Of a stretch of DNA of 64,000 nt, positions 16,350 to 25,764 are shown piece by piece. The notes under the pieces are model-generated. The model was not told where the DNA came from and searched no databases. It saw nothing but the letters and a program-made list of their open reading frames with translations. Positions within the stretch are counted from its first letter, which is position 1. Each line of letters starts with the position of its first letter. Origin of the DNA: an uncultured Clostridia bacterium (GTDB taxonomy: Bacteria > Bacillota > Clostridia > UBA1381); assembly GCA_934476675.1 (NCBI GenBank), contig CAKSOE010000001.1, positions 186,001-250,000 on the forward strand, read 5' to 3'. The translations under genes were made by a program, and so were the position numbers.

Positions 16350-18239
16350 ATGGCGGGCATTATACTGTATATGTATTTTCTGTTCATGGGTTTTTTGTAT
16401 GCGGATTTGCTTTTTAAGGATAAAGATGCTTGCTTTAAGCTGTGGACGGGCGGAGTGTTCGGAAATGTTTTGATGACGGCGGGAATGATACCGTTTGCAC
16501 TCACATTAGGCTTCGGCATTGCCGCACATATTACGCTTGCTGCGGTTTCGGCAGCGGTGTATACGGCAATAAAGCTTATGAGGCATGAAAGCTTTGCGAT
16601 AAGCGTTACGGTAAAAAGCATTGACTGTAAAACGCTGCCTTTTGTGATTTTGCCGATACTTTTAATATGTACGCTTATGACAAATCACATTCTTGTTCCG
16701 ACAGCGGACGGAGGGGTAAGCTCGGGACAGTCTACCTACGGCGATTTGCAGATGCACCTGAGCTTTGTCACATCGATTGCAGAGCAAGGAGTGTTTCCGC
16801 CGAAATACTGTCAGCTTTCGGGTTATAATCTGAATTATCCGTTTTTGGCAGATATGCTTTCATCGAGCCTGTATCTGTTTAAAACGCCGCTCAGATGGGC
16901 GGCGCTCGTGCCGAGTTATGTTATGGCGGCTCTTACGGTTGCCGGATTTTATATGCTCTCAAAGAAGCTTACAAATAAAAAAAGTGCGGCAATTCTTGCA
17001 GTGGTTTTGTTCTTTATAAACGGTGGATTCGGCTTTGCATATTTTCTTGACGGTACAAAAATCAATCCGTCCGTATTTTCGAGGATTTTTACCGAATATT
17101 ACGAAACTCCGACAAATCTTATTGATAACAATATACGCTGGGTCAATACAATATGCGATATGATTATACCGCAGCGCACAACTATGGCAGGCTGGTGCGT
17201 GCTTTTGTGGGAAATGTGGATTATTGATGAGGCGCTAAAAACGGGGAAACGCAGATTTTACGTTATTCTCGGTGTGATTGCAGGCTGTATGCCGATGATT
17301 CATACTCATTCGTTTCTGGCATTGGGAATGTTGAGCGCAGTACTGTTTTTCGCGTATTTCCCGAAAGGTAATCCCAAGAAATACATTATAAACTGGATTA
17401 TATACGGCGGTATTGTGTTTGTTATTGCAATGCCGCAGCTGATGATGTGGACGTTTAAGCAGACGGGAGGAAACGAGTCGTTTCTGAGGTTTTCGTTCAA
17501 CTGGGCGAACGATGCGGATAATTATTTTTGGTTTTATATAAAAAACTGGGGAATAATCGCATTGTTTATCATTCCGGCAATTTTAAATACATCGGCCGCA
17601 AATAAAAAGCTTGCCGCAGGCGGAGCGTTTATAATGCTGATTTCGGAATTTATATTGTTTCAGCCGAACAGCTATGACAACAATAAGCTTATTTTTGTGG
17701 CGTATATGATTGCGGTTATAATCGTCAGTGAATTTCTGATAAATCTGTATGCAAAGCTGTATGATGTAAAGGGCAGAAGCTTTTTTGCGGTTGTTATTAT
17801 ATGTCTGGGAACGCTTTCGGGCGCTCTTACAATAATACGCGAATATATTTCCGGCGGCGAGTACAAAACGTTTTCGGCAGAGGATATAGCGCTTGGCGGA
17901 TATGTGAGGAAAAATACGGAAAAAGACGCTGTTTTTCTGACGGGAACCGAGGTAACAAACCCGATTGCAGTATTCGGAGGCAGAAATATTTACTGCGGCT
18001 CATCATCGTATGTGTATTTTCACGGTTTCGGAGAGGAAAGCGAAAAACGTTCAAAGGCGGCAAAAAAAGCTTACGGCGGCTCGTATGAGGAAATGCTGGA
18101 CTTTTGCAGAGATAACGGAATATCATATGTATATGTCGGTGATGATGAAAAAAGAGAGTTTGATATAAACGAACAAATGTTGTCGAATTTAGATAAAATT
18201 TACGAAAATGGAAATAATTCATTGTATAAAGTGAAATAA
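16350..18239 (+). CDS. Polytopic membrane protein, GT-C glycosyltransferase-like
   Basis: A 629-residue protein with about a dozen hydrophobic helices and a soluble C-terminal domain from about residue 505. The first large extracytoplasmic loop holds YGDLQMHLSF (near residue 130), an Asp/His-containing motif placed as in GT-C enzymes, which transfer sugars from lipid-linked donors outside the membrane. The C-terminal part (AVFLTGTEVTNPIAVFGGRNIYCG, read in parts) resembles that of related uncharacterised bacterial membrane proteins. GGAGG eight bases before the ATG. It lies 21 bases after the thioredoxin-like gene, probably co-transcribed. Substrate unknown. Confidence 0.75.
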   Translation: MAGIILYMYFLFMGFLYADLLFKDKDACFKLWTGGVFGNVLMTAGMIPFALTLGFGIAAHITLAAVSAAVYTAIKLMRHESFAISVTVKSIDCKTLPFVILPILLICTLMTNHILVPTADGGVSSGQSTYGDLQMHLSFVTSIAEQGVFPPKYCQLSGYNLNYPFLADMLSSSLYLFKTPLRWAALVPSYVMAALTVAGFYMLSKKLTNKKSAAILAVVLFFINGGFGFAYFLDGTKINPSVFSRIFTEYYETPTNLIDNNIRWVNTICDMIIPQRTTMAGWCVLLWEMWIIDEALKTGKRRFYVILGVIAGCMPMIHTHSFLALGMLSAVLFFAYFPKGNPKKYIINWIIYGGIVFVIAMPQLMMWTFKQTGGNESFLRFSFNWANDADNYFWFYIKNWGIIALFIIPAILNTSAANKKLAAGGAFIMLISEFILFQPNSYDNNKLIFVAYMIAVIIVSEFLINLYAKLYDVKGRSFFAVVIICLGTLSGALTIIREYISGGEYKTFSAEDIALGGYVRKNTEKDAVFLTGTEVTNPIAVFGGRNIYCGSSSYVYFHGFGEESEKRSKAAKKAYGGSYEEMLDFCRDNGISYVYVGDDEKREFDINEQMLSNLDKIYENGNNSLYKVK

Positions 18240-18273
18240 AATTTAAAAAACTTATAAAAATTTAAAAAAAGAA

Positions 18274-18302
18274 TTGAAAAAAAACACATTACGTGTTATA
18301 AT
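18274..18302 (+). promoter_or_regulatory. Promoter of tig
   Basis: TTGAAA, 17-base spacer, TATAAT; about 50 bases before the tig start codon. Confidence 0.65.
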
Positions 18303-18352
18303 CTAAAAGTATGTAAAAATGTCAGAGGACACTTAAAGGAGGAAATATCACT

Positions 18353-19690
18353 ATGGCAGTGAAAAAGGAAGACATAGAAAAGAACCTTGTCAAATTAACA
18401 TTCGAGGTTTCCAATGAAGAATTTCAGAAAGCAATTAACAATACTTATAAAAAGAACGTGAAGAAATTCAATATTCCGGGATTCAGAAAAGGACACGTTC
18501 CGAAGGCTGTAATCGAAAAGTACTACACAGAGGCTGTTTTCTATGATGAAGCAATCAACAGCATACTTCCCAAGGCATATGCGGACGCTGTTAAGGAAGC
18601 GGAAATTGAAGCTGTTGCAAAGCCGGAGATTGACGTAGAGGAAATCAAGAAGGGCGAGCCGGTTGTGTTTACAGCGCTTGTAACAACAAAGCCGGAGGTA
18701 AAACTCGGCGACTATAAAGGTATAGAGATTGACAAGATTGACTATACTGTATCAGAGGAAGATGTTGACAACGATATAAAGGCAACACAGGCAAAGAACG
18801 CAAGACTTGTTACTGTCGACGACCGTGCGGTTGAAAATGGTGACATTGCAGTTATAGATTTTGTAGGCAGTGTGGACGGCGTTGAATTTGACGGCGGAAA
18901 AGGCGACGATTATGAACTGGAAATCGGTTCTGGTACATTTATCCCGGGCTTTGAGGATCAGCTTGTAGGTGCAAAAACAGGCGATCTGGTAGACGTTAAG
19001 GTAACATTCCCTGAGGAATATCATGCAGATAAGCTTGCGGGCAAGGATGCGCTCTTTAAAGTAACGGTTAAGGAAATAAAGGTTCGCGAGCTGCCTGAGC
19101 TTGACGATGATTTCGCATCGGAGGTAAGCGAGTTTGAGACAATGGAGGACTTCCGCAAGGACGTAAGAAAGAAGCTTGAAGAAGCTGCCGAAAATAAAGC
19201 GAAGTCAGAAACCGAAAACGCAGTTGTTGAAAAGGTTATTGAAAATGCTGAATTTGATGTTCCCGACGCTATGGTTGAGGCACAGATTGATACTCTTGTA
19301 AACAATTTTGCACAGAGACTGGCATATCAGGGTATGGATTTTGACACATATATGAAGTATACAAATTCCACAATGGAGGCAATGCGCGAAAACTTCAAGC
19401 CGCAGGCTGTAAGTCAGATAAATGCGTCGTTGGTTCTTGAAGCAATAAAGAATGCCGAAAATATCGAAGTAGGCGAGGAGGAGCTTGAGCTTCATCTGAT
19501 TGATATGGCTAAACAGTACAACATGGAAATTGATAAGCTTAAAGAAGTAGTTACCGATGCTGAAAAAGAAAACATCAAAAACGACCTGGCTATTCAGAAA
19601 ACAGTAAAAATGCTTACGGATAACGCAGTTGTTAAAGAAAAGAAAAAGACAACAAGAGGAAGAAAAAAGAAGGCAGCCGAGGAAGAATAA
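18353..19690 (+). CDS. tig: Trigger factor, ribosome-associated chaperone
   Basis: A 445-residue chaperone and peptidyl-prolyl isomerase that meets nascent chains at the ribosome exit. The ribosome-binding signature FNIPGFRKGHVPKAVIEKYY is at residues 40-59 (GFRKG loop). The FKBP domain follows (GDIAVIDFVG, then IPGFEDQLVGAKTGD) near 160-245, then the helical C-terminal arms and a basic tail rich in Lys/Arg. AAAGGAGG lies before the ATG. Followed by clpP and clpX, the standard tig-clpP-clpX order. Confidence 0.97.
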   Translation: MAVKKEDIEKNLVKLTFEVSNEEFQKAINNTYKKNVKKFNIPGFRKGHVPKAVIEKYYTEAVFYDEAINSILPKAYADAVKEAEIEAVAKPEIDVEEIKKGEPVVFTALVTTKPEVKLGDYKGIEIDKIDYTVSEEDVDNDIKATQAKNARLVTVDDRAVENGDIAVIDFVGSVDGVEFDGGKGDDYELEIGSGTFIPGFEDQLVGAKTGDLVDVKVTFPEEYHADKLAGKDALFKVTVKEIKVRELPELDDDFASEVSEFETMEDFRKDVRKKLEEAAENKAKSETENAVVEKVIENAEFDVPDAMVEAQIDTLVNNFAQRLAYQGMDFDTYMKYTNSTMEAMRENFKPQAVSQINASLVLEAIKNAENIEVGEEELELHLIDMAKQYNMEIDKLKEVVTDAEKENIKNDLAIQKTVKMLTDNAVVKEKKKTTRGRKKKAAEEE

Positions 19691-19751
19691 TGCCGGCGGG
19701 TTATCAGCTGTATAATTTGCCGAGTTAAAGCAGGAAAGGAAATGAGTAATT

Positions 19752-20348
19752 ATGGCACTTGTACCGGTAGTAGTCGAGCAGACTAACAGAGGTGAACGCT
19801 CGTATGATATTTTTTCAAGACTTTTGGAGGACAGAATAATATTTTTGTCAGATCAGGTAAATGATGCTACATCGAGTCTTGTTGTGGCGCAGATGCTTTA
19901 TCTTGAAGCAAAAGATCCCGACAAGGATATTCAGCTGTATATTGACAGTCCGGGAGGTTCGATAACATCGGGCATGGCAATATATGATACGATGCAGTAC
20001 ATTAAGTGCGATGTTTCCACAATATGTATCGGAATGGCGGCAAGTATGGGCGCATTTTTGCTTGCCGCAGGCGCAAAAGGAAAGAGATACGCTTTGCCTA
20101 ACAGTGAGATAATGATTCATCAGCCGCTTATAAGCGGAGGACTCAGCGGTCAGACTACGGATATTAAAATATATTCCGATCACCTGGTAAATACCAAGGA
20201 GAAAATGAACCGTATACTGTCCGAACGTACGGGCAAGGCTTATGAACAGGTCTGTGCCGATACGGAAAGAGATAATTTTATGACAGCCGAAGAAGCAAAG
20301 GCATATGGTCTTATTGACGATGTGATTTCGTCTAAGCCGTCAAAGTAA
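19752..20348 (+). CDS. clpP: ATP-dependent Clp protease proteolytic subunit
   Basis: A 198-residue serine protease that forms the barrel-shaped core degrading proteins fed by ClpX. The catalytic triad is S98 (GMAASMGAF), H123 (MIHQP) and D174 (TERDNF). The oligomerisation and handle regions match the family in length. It starts 61 bases after tig, with AAAGGAAATGAGTAATT upstream of the ATG. Confidence 0.97.
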   Translation: MALVPVVVEQTNRGERSYDIFSRLLEDRIIFLSDQVNDATSSLVVAQMLYLEAKDPDKDIQLYIDSPGGSITSGMAIYDTMQYIKCDVSTICIGMAASMGAFLLAAGAKGKRYALPNSEIMIHQPLISGGLSGQTTDIKIYSDHLVNTKEKMNRILSERTGKAYEQVCADTERDNFMTAEEAKAYGLIDDVISSKPSK

Positions 20349-20387
20349 TTTTATGCCGCAGGCTGTAAAAAAATAATGCGGAACAGA

Positions 20388-20433
20388 CGAAACACATCCG
20401 ACGGCGTATGTATACTCCGGGCGATGTGTTTCG
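20388..20433 (+). terminator. Hairpin between clpP and clpX
   Basis: Perfect 11-base arms CGAAACACATC / GATGTGTTTCG (20388-20398, 20423-20433) with a 24-base loop, followed only by TTTGCG. It could be a weak terminator, an mRNA processing site or a leader element that sets the clpP:clpX ratio. Confidence 0.45.
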
Positions 20434-20494
20434 TTTGCGATTGAGCAATTTCAGATTGCGGCAGCCAATCATTTTTCAAGCAAGGGGCAATATC

Positions 20495-21769
20495 ATGGAC
20501 GATAATAAAAAGAAGTTAAAATGTTCTTTCTGCGGAAAGGACGAAACGCAGGTGCCGAAGCTTATTTCAGGACCTAACGTGTATATATGCAGCGACTGCA
20601 TAAATACCTGCAATGAAATACTTGCGGGAGGGTTTGAGGATAATTCGTATTCGGAACAGGATACGGATAATTTACCAAAGCCAAAGGAAATAAAAGAGTT
20701 TTTGGACGAATATATAATCGGACAGGAGCAGGCAAAAAAGATTTTGTCGGTAGCGGTATATAATCATTATAAGAGAATAGCGCATGATGTAAATTCAGAT
20801 GATGTTGAGCTGCAAAAGAGTAATGTTCTTATGATTGGCCCTACAGGCAGCGGAAAAACATTTCTTGTACAGAATCTGGCAAGAATGCTGAATGTACCGT
20901 TCGCAATTGCCGACGCTACTTCGCTTACCGAGGCGGGTTATGTCGGTGAAGATGTTGAGAATATACTTTTAAAAATTATTCAGGCGGCGGATTATGATGT
21001 TGAAGCTGCCGAAAAAGGAATTATTTATATAGATGAAATCGACAAAATAGCAAGAAAATCCGAAAATCCGTCAATTACGCGAGATGTAAGCGGAGAGGGA
21101 GTGCAGCAGGCGCTTTTGAAAATTCTTGAAGGAACCGTTGCGTCGGTGCCTCCGCAGGGCGGCAGAAAGCATCCGCATCAGGAGCTTATTCAGATTGATA
21201 CGACAAATATTTTGTTCATATGCGGCGGCGCGTTTGACGGAATAGAGAAGATAATTGAGAACAGAACGGGAAAGCGTGCATTGGGATTCGGCGCAAAAAT
21301 AGAAAGCAAAAAAAATGCCGATGTGAGCGAGTTATTAAAGGAACTTTTGCCGCAGGATCTGCTGAAATTCGGGCTTATTCCCGAATTTATAGGCAGACTT
21401 CCCGTATTTGCAAGACTTGACAAGCTTGACAGAGAAGCGCTTATAAAAATTCTTACAGAACCGAAAAACGCACTTATAAAGCAATATCGCGCGCTTATGG
21501 GATTTGACGGTGTTGAACTGGAATTTGAAGACGGCGCGGCGGAAGCCATTGCTGATAAGGCTCTTGAAAGAAATACCGGAGCAAGAGGCTTGCGGTCTAT
21601 AATTGAAGAAGCTATGGGCGATATAATGTTTGAAACACCGTCAGACAAAACAATTGAAAAAGTTATTGTAACGCGCGGCTGTGTCGAAAACGGAGAAGAG
21701 CCTGTTATCATACACAAAGACAAAGAATCGCTTAACGAGCAGTTGGCGTTTAGCGATAAGGCAGTTTAA
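20495..21769 (+). CDS. clpX: ATP-dependent Clp protease ATP-binding subunit ClpX
   Basis: A 424-residue AAA+ unfoldase that delivers substrates to ClpP. The ATG at 20495 (AAGGGG seven bases before it) gives the usual N-terminal zinc-binding domain, CSFCGKDETQVPKLI ... CSDCINTC. Walker A is GPTGSGKT, Walker B is IIYIDEIDKI, and the ClpP-contacting loop IGF is replaced by LGFGAKIES near residue 265, equivalent to the normal loop. Sensor motifs (RNTGARGLR) are intact. The 146-base gap after clpP contains a hairpin. Confidence 0.96.
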   Translation: MDDNKKKLKCSFCGKDETQVPKLISGPNVYICSDCINTCNEILAGGFEDNSYSEQDTDNLPKPKEIKEFLDEYIIGQEQAKKILSVAVYNHYKRIAHDVNSDDVELQKSNVLMIGPTGSGKTFLVQNLARMLNVPFAIADATSLTEAGYVGEDVENILLKIIQAADYDVEAAEKGIIYIDEIDKIARKSENPSITRDVSGEGVQQALLKILEGTVASVPPQGGRKHPHQELIQIDTTNILFICGGAFDGIEKIIENRTGKRALGFGAKIESKKNADVSELLKELLPQDLLKFGLIPEFIGRLPVFARLDKLDREALIKILTEPKNALIKQYRALMGFDGVELEFEDGAAEAIADKALERNTGARGLRSIIEEAMGDIMFETPSDKTIEKVIVTRGCVENGEEPVIIHKDKESLNEQLAFSDKAV

Positions 21770-21790
21770 AAAAACACGGAAGGTGAGAAA

Positions 21791-23089
21791 ATGTTTGTAT
21801 CTGAGAATTTATCCGTAAATGAAAAAAATCATCTTATGATTGGTAAAAATGACACGGTGGAGCTGGCAAAACGCTTCGGAACACCGCTGTATGTCCTTGA
21901 TGAGGACTTGTTAAGGAAAAATATGCGCATCTATAAAAACGCAATGGAAAAATATTACGGCGGAAACGGATTAGTTCTTTATGCAAACAAGGCGTTTTGT
22001 TCGCTGTATATGTCAAGACTGGTAAAGGAAGAAGGTCTCGGAGCGGATGTGGTTTCGGGCGGAGAACTATATACTGCGATAAAGGCAGATTTTCCTATGG
22101 ATAAAATCTATTTCCACGGCAACAATAAGACTGTGGATGAGCTTAGAATGGCTGTTCAGCACGGAGTGGGTCACATAATCGTAGACAATATTTACGAGCT
22201 TGAAACACTTAACGATATAGCCAAAGCAAACGGAGTTGTTCAGAACATAATGTTCCGTATAAAGCCGGGTGTTGACGCTCATACGCACAGCTTTATTCAG
22301 ACGGGACAGATAGATTCAAAATTCGGAGTTGCTCTCGAAAACGGAGAAGCTTTTGAGATTTATAAAAAGGCGCATGAAATGTCAAATGTAAATCCTGACG
22401 GAATACATTGTCATATAGGATCTCAGATTTTTGATATAAAACCGTTTGAAAAAGCGGCGGAAATTATGATGAATTTCGCCGGTGATTTAAAGGATAAGCT
22501 TAATCTGACGATTAAAAAGCTTAATCTGGGCGGCGGCTATGGAATAAGATACACAAAAAATGATGATCCCGTTCCGTATGATGAATATATCAAAAACGTT
22601 TCGGAAGCGGTTAAGAAAACAGCAAAAAAGCGCAATATCGAATGCCCGTTTATTCTTATGGAACCGGGGCGGTCGATAGTTGCTCCGGCAGGTATAACGC
22701 TATATACGGTCGGCGGCGTTAAGGATATAAAAAATGTGCGGAAATATATCAGTGTTGACGGCGGTATGGGCGACAATCCCAGATATATTTTGTATCAGTC
22801 GGAGTACAGTGCAGTGGTGGCAAACAATGCAGGTGCAGAACCGACGGAAAAAGTAACGGTGGCGGGCAAATGCTGCGAATCGGGAGATTTGCTTATGGAA
22901 AACGTTATGATGCCCGAAATTAAAGTCGGAGATACTTTGGCGGTGCTTGCAACAGGCGCATATAACTATTCAATGGCTTCAAACTACAACCGTATTCCGA
23001 GACCGGCAGTTGTCGCTGTAACAGGCGGAAATGCGAGAGTTGTGGTTAAAAGGGAAACGTATGACGATTTAATAAGGAATGATATATAA
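21791..23089 (+). CDS. lysA: Diaminopimelate decarboxylase
   Basis: A 432-residue PLP enzyme of fold type III catalysing the last step of lysine synthesis, meso-diaminopimelate to L-lysine. The PLP lysine is in YANKAF (residues 57-62). The family motifs GLGADVVSGGEL, HCHIGSQ, LNLGGGYGI, EPGRSIVAPAG and CCESGD (substrate-binding cysteine) are all present. AGGTGAGAAA lies before the ATG. A strong terminator follows, so it ends the transcript. Confidence 0.96.
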   Translation: MFVSENLSVNEKNHLMIGKNDTVELAKRFGTPLYVLDEDLLRKNMRIYKNAMEKYYGGNGLVLYANKAFCSLYMSRLVKEEGLGADVVSGGELYTAIKADFPMDKIYFHGNNKTVDELRMAVQHGVGHIIVDNIYELETLNDIAKANGVVQNIMFRIKPGVDAHTHSFIQTGQIDSKFGVALENGEAFEIYKKAHEMSNVNPDGIHCHIGSQIFDIKPFEKAAEIMMNFAGDLKDKLNLTIKKLNLGGGYGIRYTKNDDPVPYDEYIKNVSEAVKKTAKKRNIECPFILMEPGRSIVAPAGITLYTVGGVKDIKNVRKYISVDGGMGDNPRYILYQSEYSAVVANNAGAEPTEKVTVAGKCCESGDLLMENVMMPEIKVGDTLAVLATGAYNYSMASNYNRIPRPAVVAVTGGNARVVVKRETYDDLIRNDI

Positions 23090-23108
23090 TTCATAATTCC
23101 GCTTACAG

Positions 23109-23150
23109 AAAAAGGGGTGTAAAAAGGTAACTTTTTTACACCCCCTTTTA
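23109..23150 (+). terminator. Terminator after lysA
   Basis: AAAAAGGGGTGTAAAAA pairs with TTTTTACACCCCCTTTT around a short GGTAAC loop and ends in T residues. Confidence 0.85.
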
Positions 23151-23211
23151 TATCAAGCAAAAATATTGGATTTATCCACATATTGAGGATTCTTTTTGTA
23201 CATATAATCTA

Positions 23212-23240
23212 TTGACAATTATATGTCGATGCGGTATAAT
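23212..23240 (+). promoter_or_regulatory. Promoter of copA
   Basis: TTGACA and TATAAT, both perfect consensus, 17 bases apart. The start region is covered by the repeated site described at 23241-23264. Confidence 0.75.
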
Positions 23241-23264
23241 ATGAACAAATGAACAACCATTCAT
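23241..23264 (+). promoter_or_regulatory. Possible metal-regulator operator upstream of copA
   Basis: A tandem ATGAACAA repeat (23241-23256) is followed by TTCAT, so that ATGAA-N6-TTCAT (23249-23264) forms an inverted repeat at the expected transcription start. The half-site resembles those of ArsR/SmtB-type metal sensors. No copper regulator gene is adjacent. Confidence 0.4.
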
Positions 23265-23301
23265 AAAATACACGGCATTTTTGCACAGAGAGGAGAACGT
23301 T

Positions 23302-25764
23302 ATGGAGAAAAAATTCAATATAACAGGTATGTCTTGTGCGGCGTGCAGCGCGCATATCGAAAAAAGTGTAGGTAAACTCAGCGGAATAAAAAGCGTAAAT
23401 GTAAATTTACTTCAAAATTCCATGACGGTTGTATACGATGAAAATGTACTGAGCAGCGCTGAAATAATCGAAGCGGTTAAATCCGGAGGTTACGGTGCGG
23501 AGAAATGCGGAGAAAATACAAAAGCAGCAGAAGAAAGCGCTGTTGAAAAAGAGGAAGCATCGGTCAAAAAGCGTCTTATCGTCTCGGCAGTTTTCCTTGT
23601 TGTGCTTATGTATATATCTATGGGGCATATGTTCGGTGCACCGTTTCTGGGAGTGTTTGATGATATAAATAACTCGGTGGCATTTGCGTTTACGCAGTTT
23701 TTGCTGTCAATACCGATTATCGTGCTTAATAGGAAGTATTTTGTAAACGGCTTTAAGGCGCTTATTCATCTGACCCCGAATATGGATTCGCTTATAGCAA
23801 TCGGTTCTGCGGCATCGGAAATATACGGAATATTTGCAATATATGTTTTGGCGTATGCAACATCTCACGGGGACACAGCAACGGCACATTCGTATATGAT
23901 GAATCTTTATTTTGAGTCGGCGGCAATGATTCTTACGCTCATAACCGTAGGTAAATATATGGAGGCGCGTGCAAAAAGCAAAACCTCCTCGGCAATAGAA
24001 AAGCTCATGGATTTATCGCCGAAAACTGCGGTTGTTGTGCGTGACGAAAAAGAAATTACAATCGGAATCGAAGATTTGCAGAAAGATGATATTGCGGTTG
24101 TGCGGGCAGGTCAGACCGTATGTGCGGACGGAGTGGTTGCAGAGGGTTCCGGCGCTGTTGATGAGTCGGCAGTGACGGGTGAAAGTATACCTGTTGAAAA
24201 AAGCGTAGGCGACAGCGTTATCGGCGCAACCATAAGCAAGAGCGGATATTTTAAAATAAAAGTGACACGAACGGGCGATGAAAGTACGCTTTCACAGATT
24301 ATACGCCTTGTAGAGGACGCATCGGCATCAAAAGCGCCAATTGCAAAGCTTGCGGATAAAGTAAGCGGAGTTTTTGTTCCGGTTGTTATCGCAATAGCGG
24401 CGCTGACGCTTGTTGTGTGGCTTTTAATGGGATACGGCGTGAATTTTGCTTTGTCTATGGCAATTTCCGTTCTGGTAATTTCGTGTCCCTGCGCACTCGG
24501 ACTGGCAACGCCTACCGCCATTATGGTAGGAACGGGCAGAGGAGCACAGCTGGGAATTTTGACAAAGTCGGCAGAGGCTTTGGAGGTTCTGCACACGGTT
24601 GACACTGTTGTTATGGACAAGACCGGTACAATAACCGAGGGCGCACCATCGGTAACGGATATTTTTACAGCTGACGGAGTGAATGAGGAGGAATTGTTAA
24701 AGATAGCCGCATCTGTCGAAAAGCTGTCGGAGCATCCGCTTTCAAAAGCAGTTTGCGAACGTTATGACGGTGATACGTACGATGTTACGGATTTTGAACA
24801 AATCCCCGGCAGAGGACTTAAAGGTAAAATTAATTCAAAAACCGTCTTGGCAGGAAATTACAAGCTTATGGCGGACGAGGGAATTAAATGCAGCGAAAAA
24901 ACGATAAGCGGAAAAACAGCGTTGTATTTCGCATACGATAACCGCTTTTTGGGCATATTTGCAGCAGCGGATAAGGTAAAGCCTACAAGCCGTGAAGCTG
25001 TCGAGCGAATGAAGAAAATGAAGCTTGACGTCATAATGCTTACGGGAGATAATGCAGCTGCCGCCGAGAATGTAAAAAAAGAAACGGGCATAGACACTGT
25101 AATATCAGAAGTTATGCCAGCGGATAAAGAAAGCGAAATAAGAAAGCTGCAAGCCAACGGCAGAAAAACAGCAATGATAGGCGACGGAATAAACGATGCG
25201 CCGGCTCTTGCGCGTGCTGATGCCGGAATAGCAATAGGCGCAGGCACAGATATTGCCATCGAAAGCGCAGATATAGTTCTGATGAAAAGCGACTTAAACG
25301 ATGCCGTTTCGGCAATAGAACTCAGCCGTGCGGTTATTAAAAATATAAAAGAAAATCTGTTTTGGGCATTTTTCTATAATGCGGCAGGAATACCGATAGC
25401 GGCAGGTGCGCTGTATCTCGGAACGGGAATAAAGCTTAATCCTATGATAGCGGCAGCCGCGATGAGTTTTTCATCGGTATTCGTTGTAACCAATGCGTTA
25501 AGACTCAGATTTTTTAAACCGGATATAATAAGAAACAGAAAGGAAGAGAAGAAAATGACAAAAACAATTAAAATCAACGGAATGATGTGCGGTCATTGCA
25601 CAGGCAGAGTAGAGGAGGCTTTAAATAAAATTGACGGTGTTTCGGCAAAGGTTTCCCTTGACGACGGCGGAAAGGCTGTTGTTACACTGAGCGGCAGCGT
25701 AAGTGATGAAACGCTTAAAGCGGCAGTCACAGACGCCGGCTATGCAGTAACATCAATAGAATAA
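23302..25764 (+). CDS. copA: Copper-exporting P1B-type ATPase with an extra C-terminal HMA domain
   Basis: An 820-residue ATPase that pumps Cu(I) out of the cytoplasm. Start at 23302, behind AGAGGAGAA. Domains in order: HMA metal-binding domain (GMSCAAC, residues 8-14), eight membrane helices, actuator domain (AVTGES), the transmembrane copper site CPC in SCPCALGLATP, phosphorylation site DKTGT, the P1B HP motif (SEHPLS) and the hinge GDGINDAPA. After the last helix there is a second HMA domain (GMMCGHC, near residue 759) of the CopZ chaperone type. That tail begins with its own ATG and a good ribosome binding site (see 25555). Confidence 0.94.
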   Translation: MEKKFNITGMSCAACSAHIEKSVGKLSGIKSVNVNLLQNSMTVVYDENVLSSAEIIEAVKSGGYGAEKCGENTKAAEESAVEKEEASVKKRLIVSAVFLVVLMYISMGHMFGAPFLGVFDDINNSVAFAFTQFLLSIPIIVLNRKYFVNGFKALIHLTPNMDSLIAIGSAASEIYGIFAIYVLAYATSHGDTATAHSYMMNLYFESAAMILTLITVGKYMEARAKSKTSSAIEKLMDLSPKTAVVVRDEKEITIGIEDLQKDDIAVVRAGQTVCADGVVAEGSGAVDESAVTGESIPVEKSVGDSVIGATISKSGYFKIKVTRTGDESTLSQIIRLVEDASASKAPIAKLADKVSGVFVPVVIAIAALTLVVWLLMGYGVNFALSMAISVLVISCPCALGLATPTAIMVGTGRGAQLGILTKSAEALEVLHTVDTVVMDKTGTITEGAPSVTDIFTADGVNEEELLKIAASVEKLSEHPLSKAVCERYDGDTYDVTDFEQIPGRGLKGKINSKTVLAGNYKLMADEGIKCSEKTISGKTALYFAYDNRFLGIFAAADKVKPTSREAVERMKKMKLDVIMLTGDNAAAAENVKKETGIDTVISEVMPADKESEIRKLQANGRKTAMIGDGINDAPALARADAGIAIGAGTDIAIESADIVLMKSDLNDAVSAIELSRAVIKNIKENLFWAFFYNAAGIPIAAGALYLGTGIKLNPMIAAAAMSFSSVFVVTNALRLRFFKPDIIRNRKEEKKMTKTIKINGMMCGHCTGRVEEALNKIDGVSAKVSLDDGGKAVVTLSGSVSDETLKAAVTDAGYAVTSIE
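25555..25764 (+). CDS. Possible separately translated CopZ-like copper chaperone (internal start in copA)
   Basis: An in-frame ATG at 25555, preceded by AGGAAGAGAAGAAA (AGGAAG at 25541-25546, about eight bases away), would produce a free 69-residue HMA protein, MTKTIKINGMMCGHC at its start, identical to the tail of CopA. It has the length and shape of a CopZ. Whether the ribosome really starts here is not proven; the basis is the start context and the clean domain boundary. Confidence 0.45.
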   Translation: MTKTIKINGMMCGHCTGRVEEALNKIDGVSAKVSLDDGGKAVVTLSGSVSDETLKAAVTDAGYAVTSIE

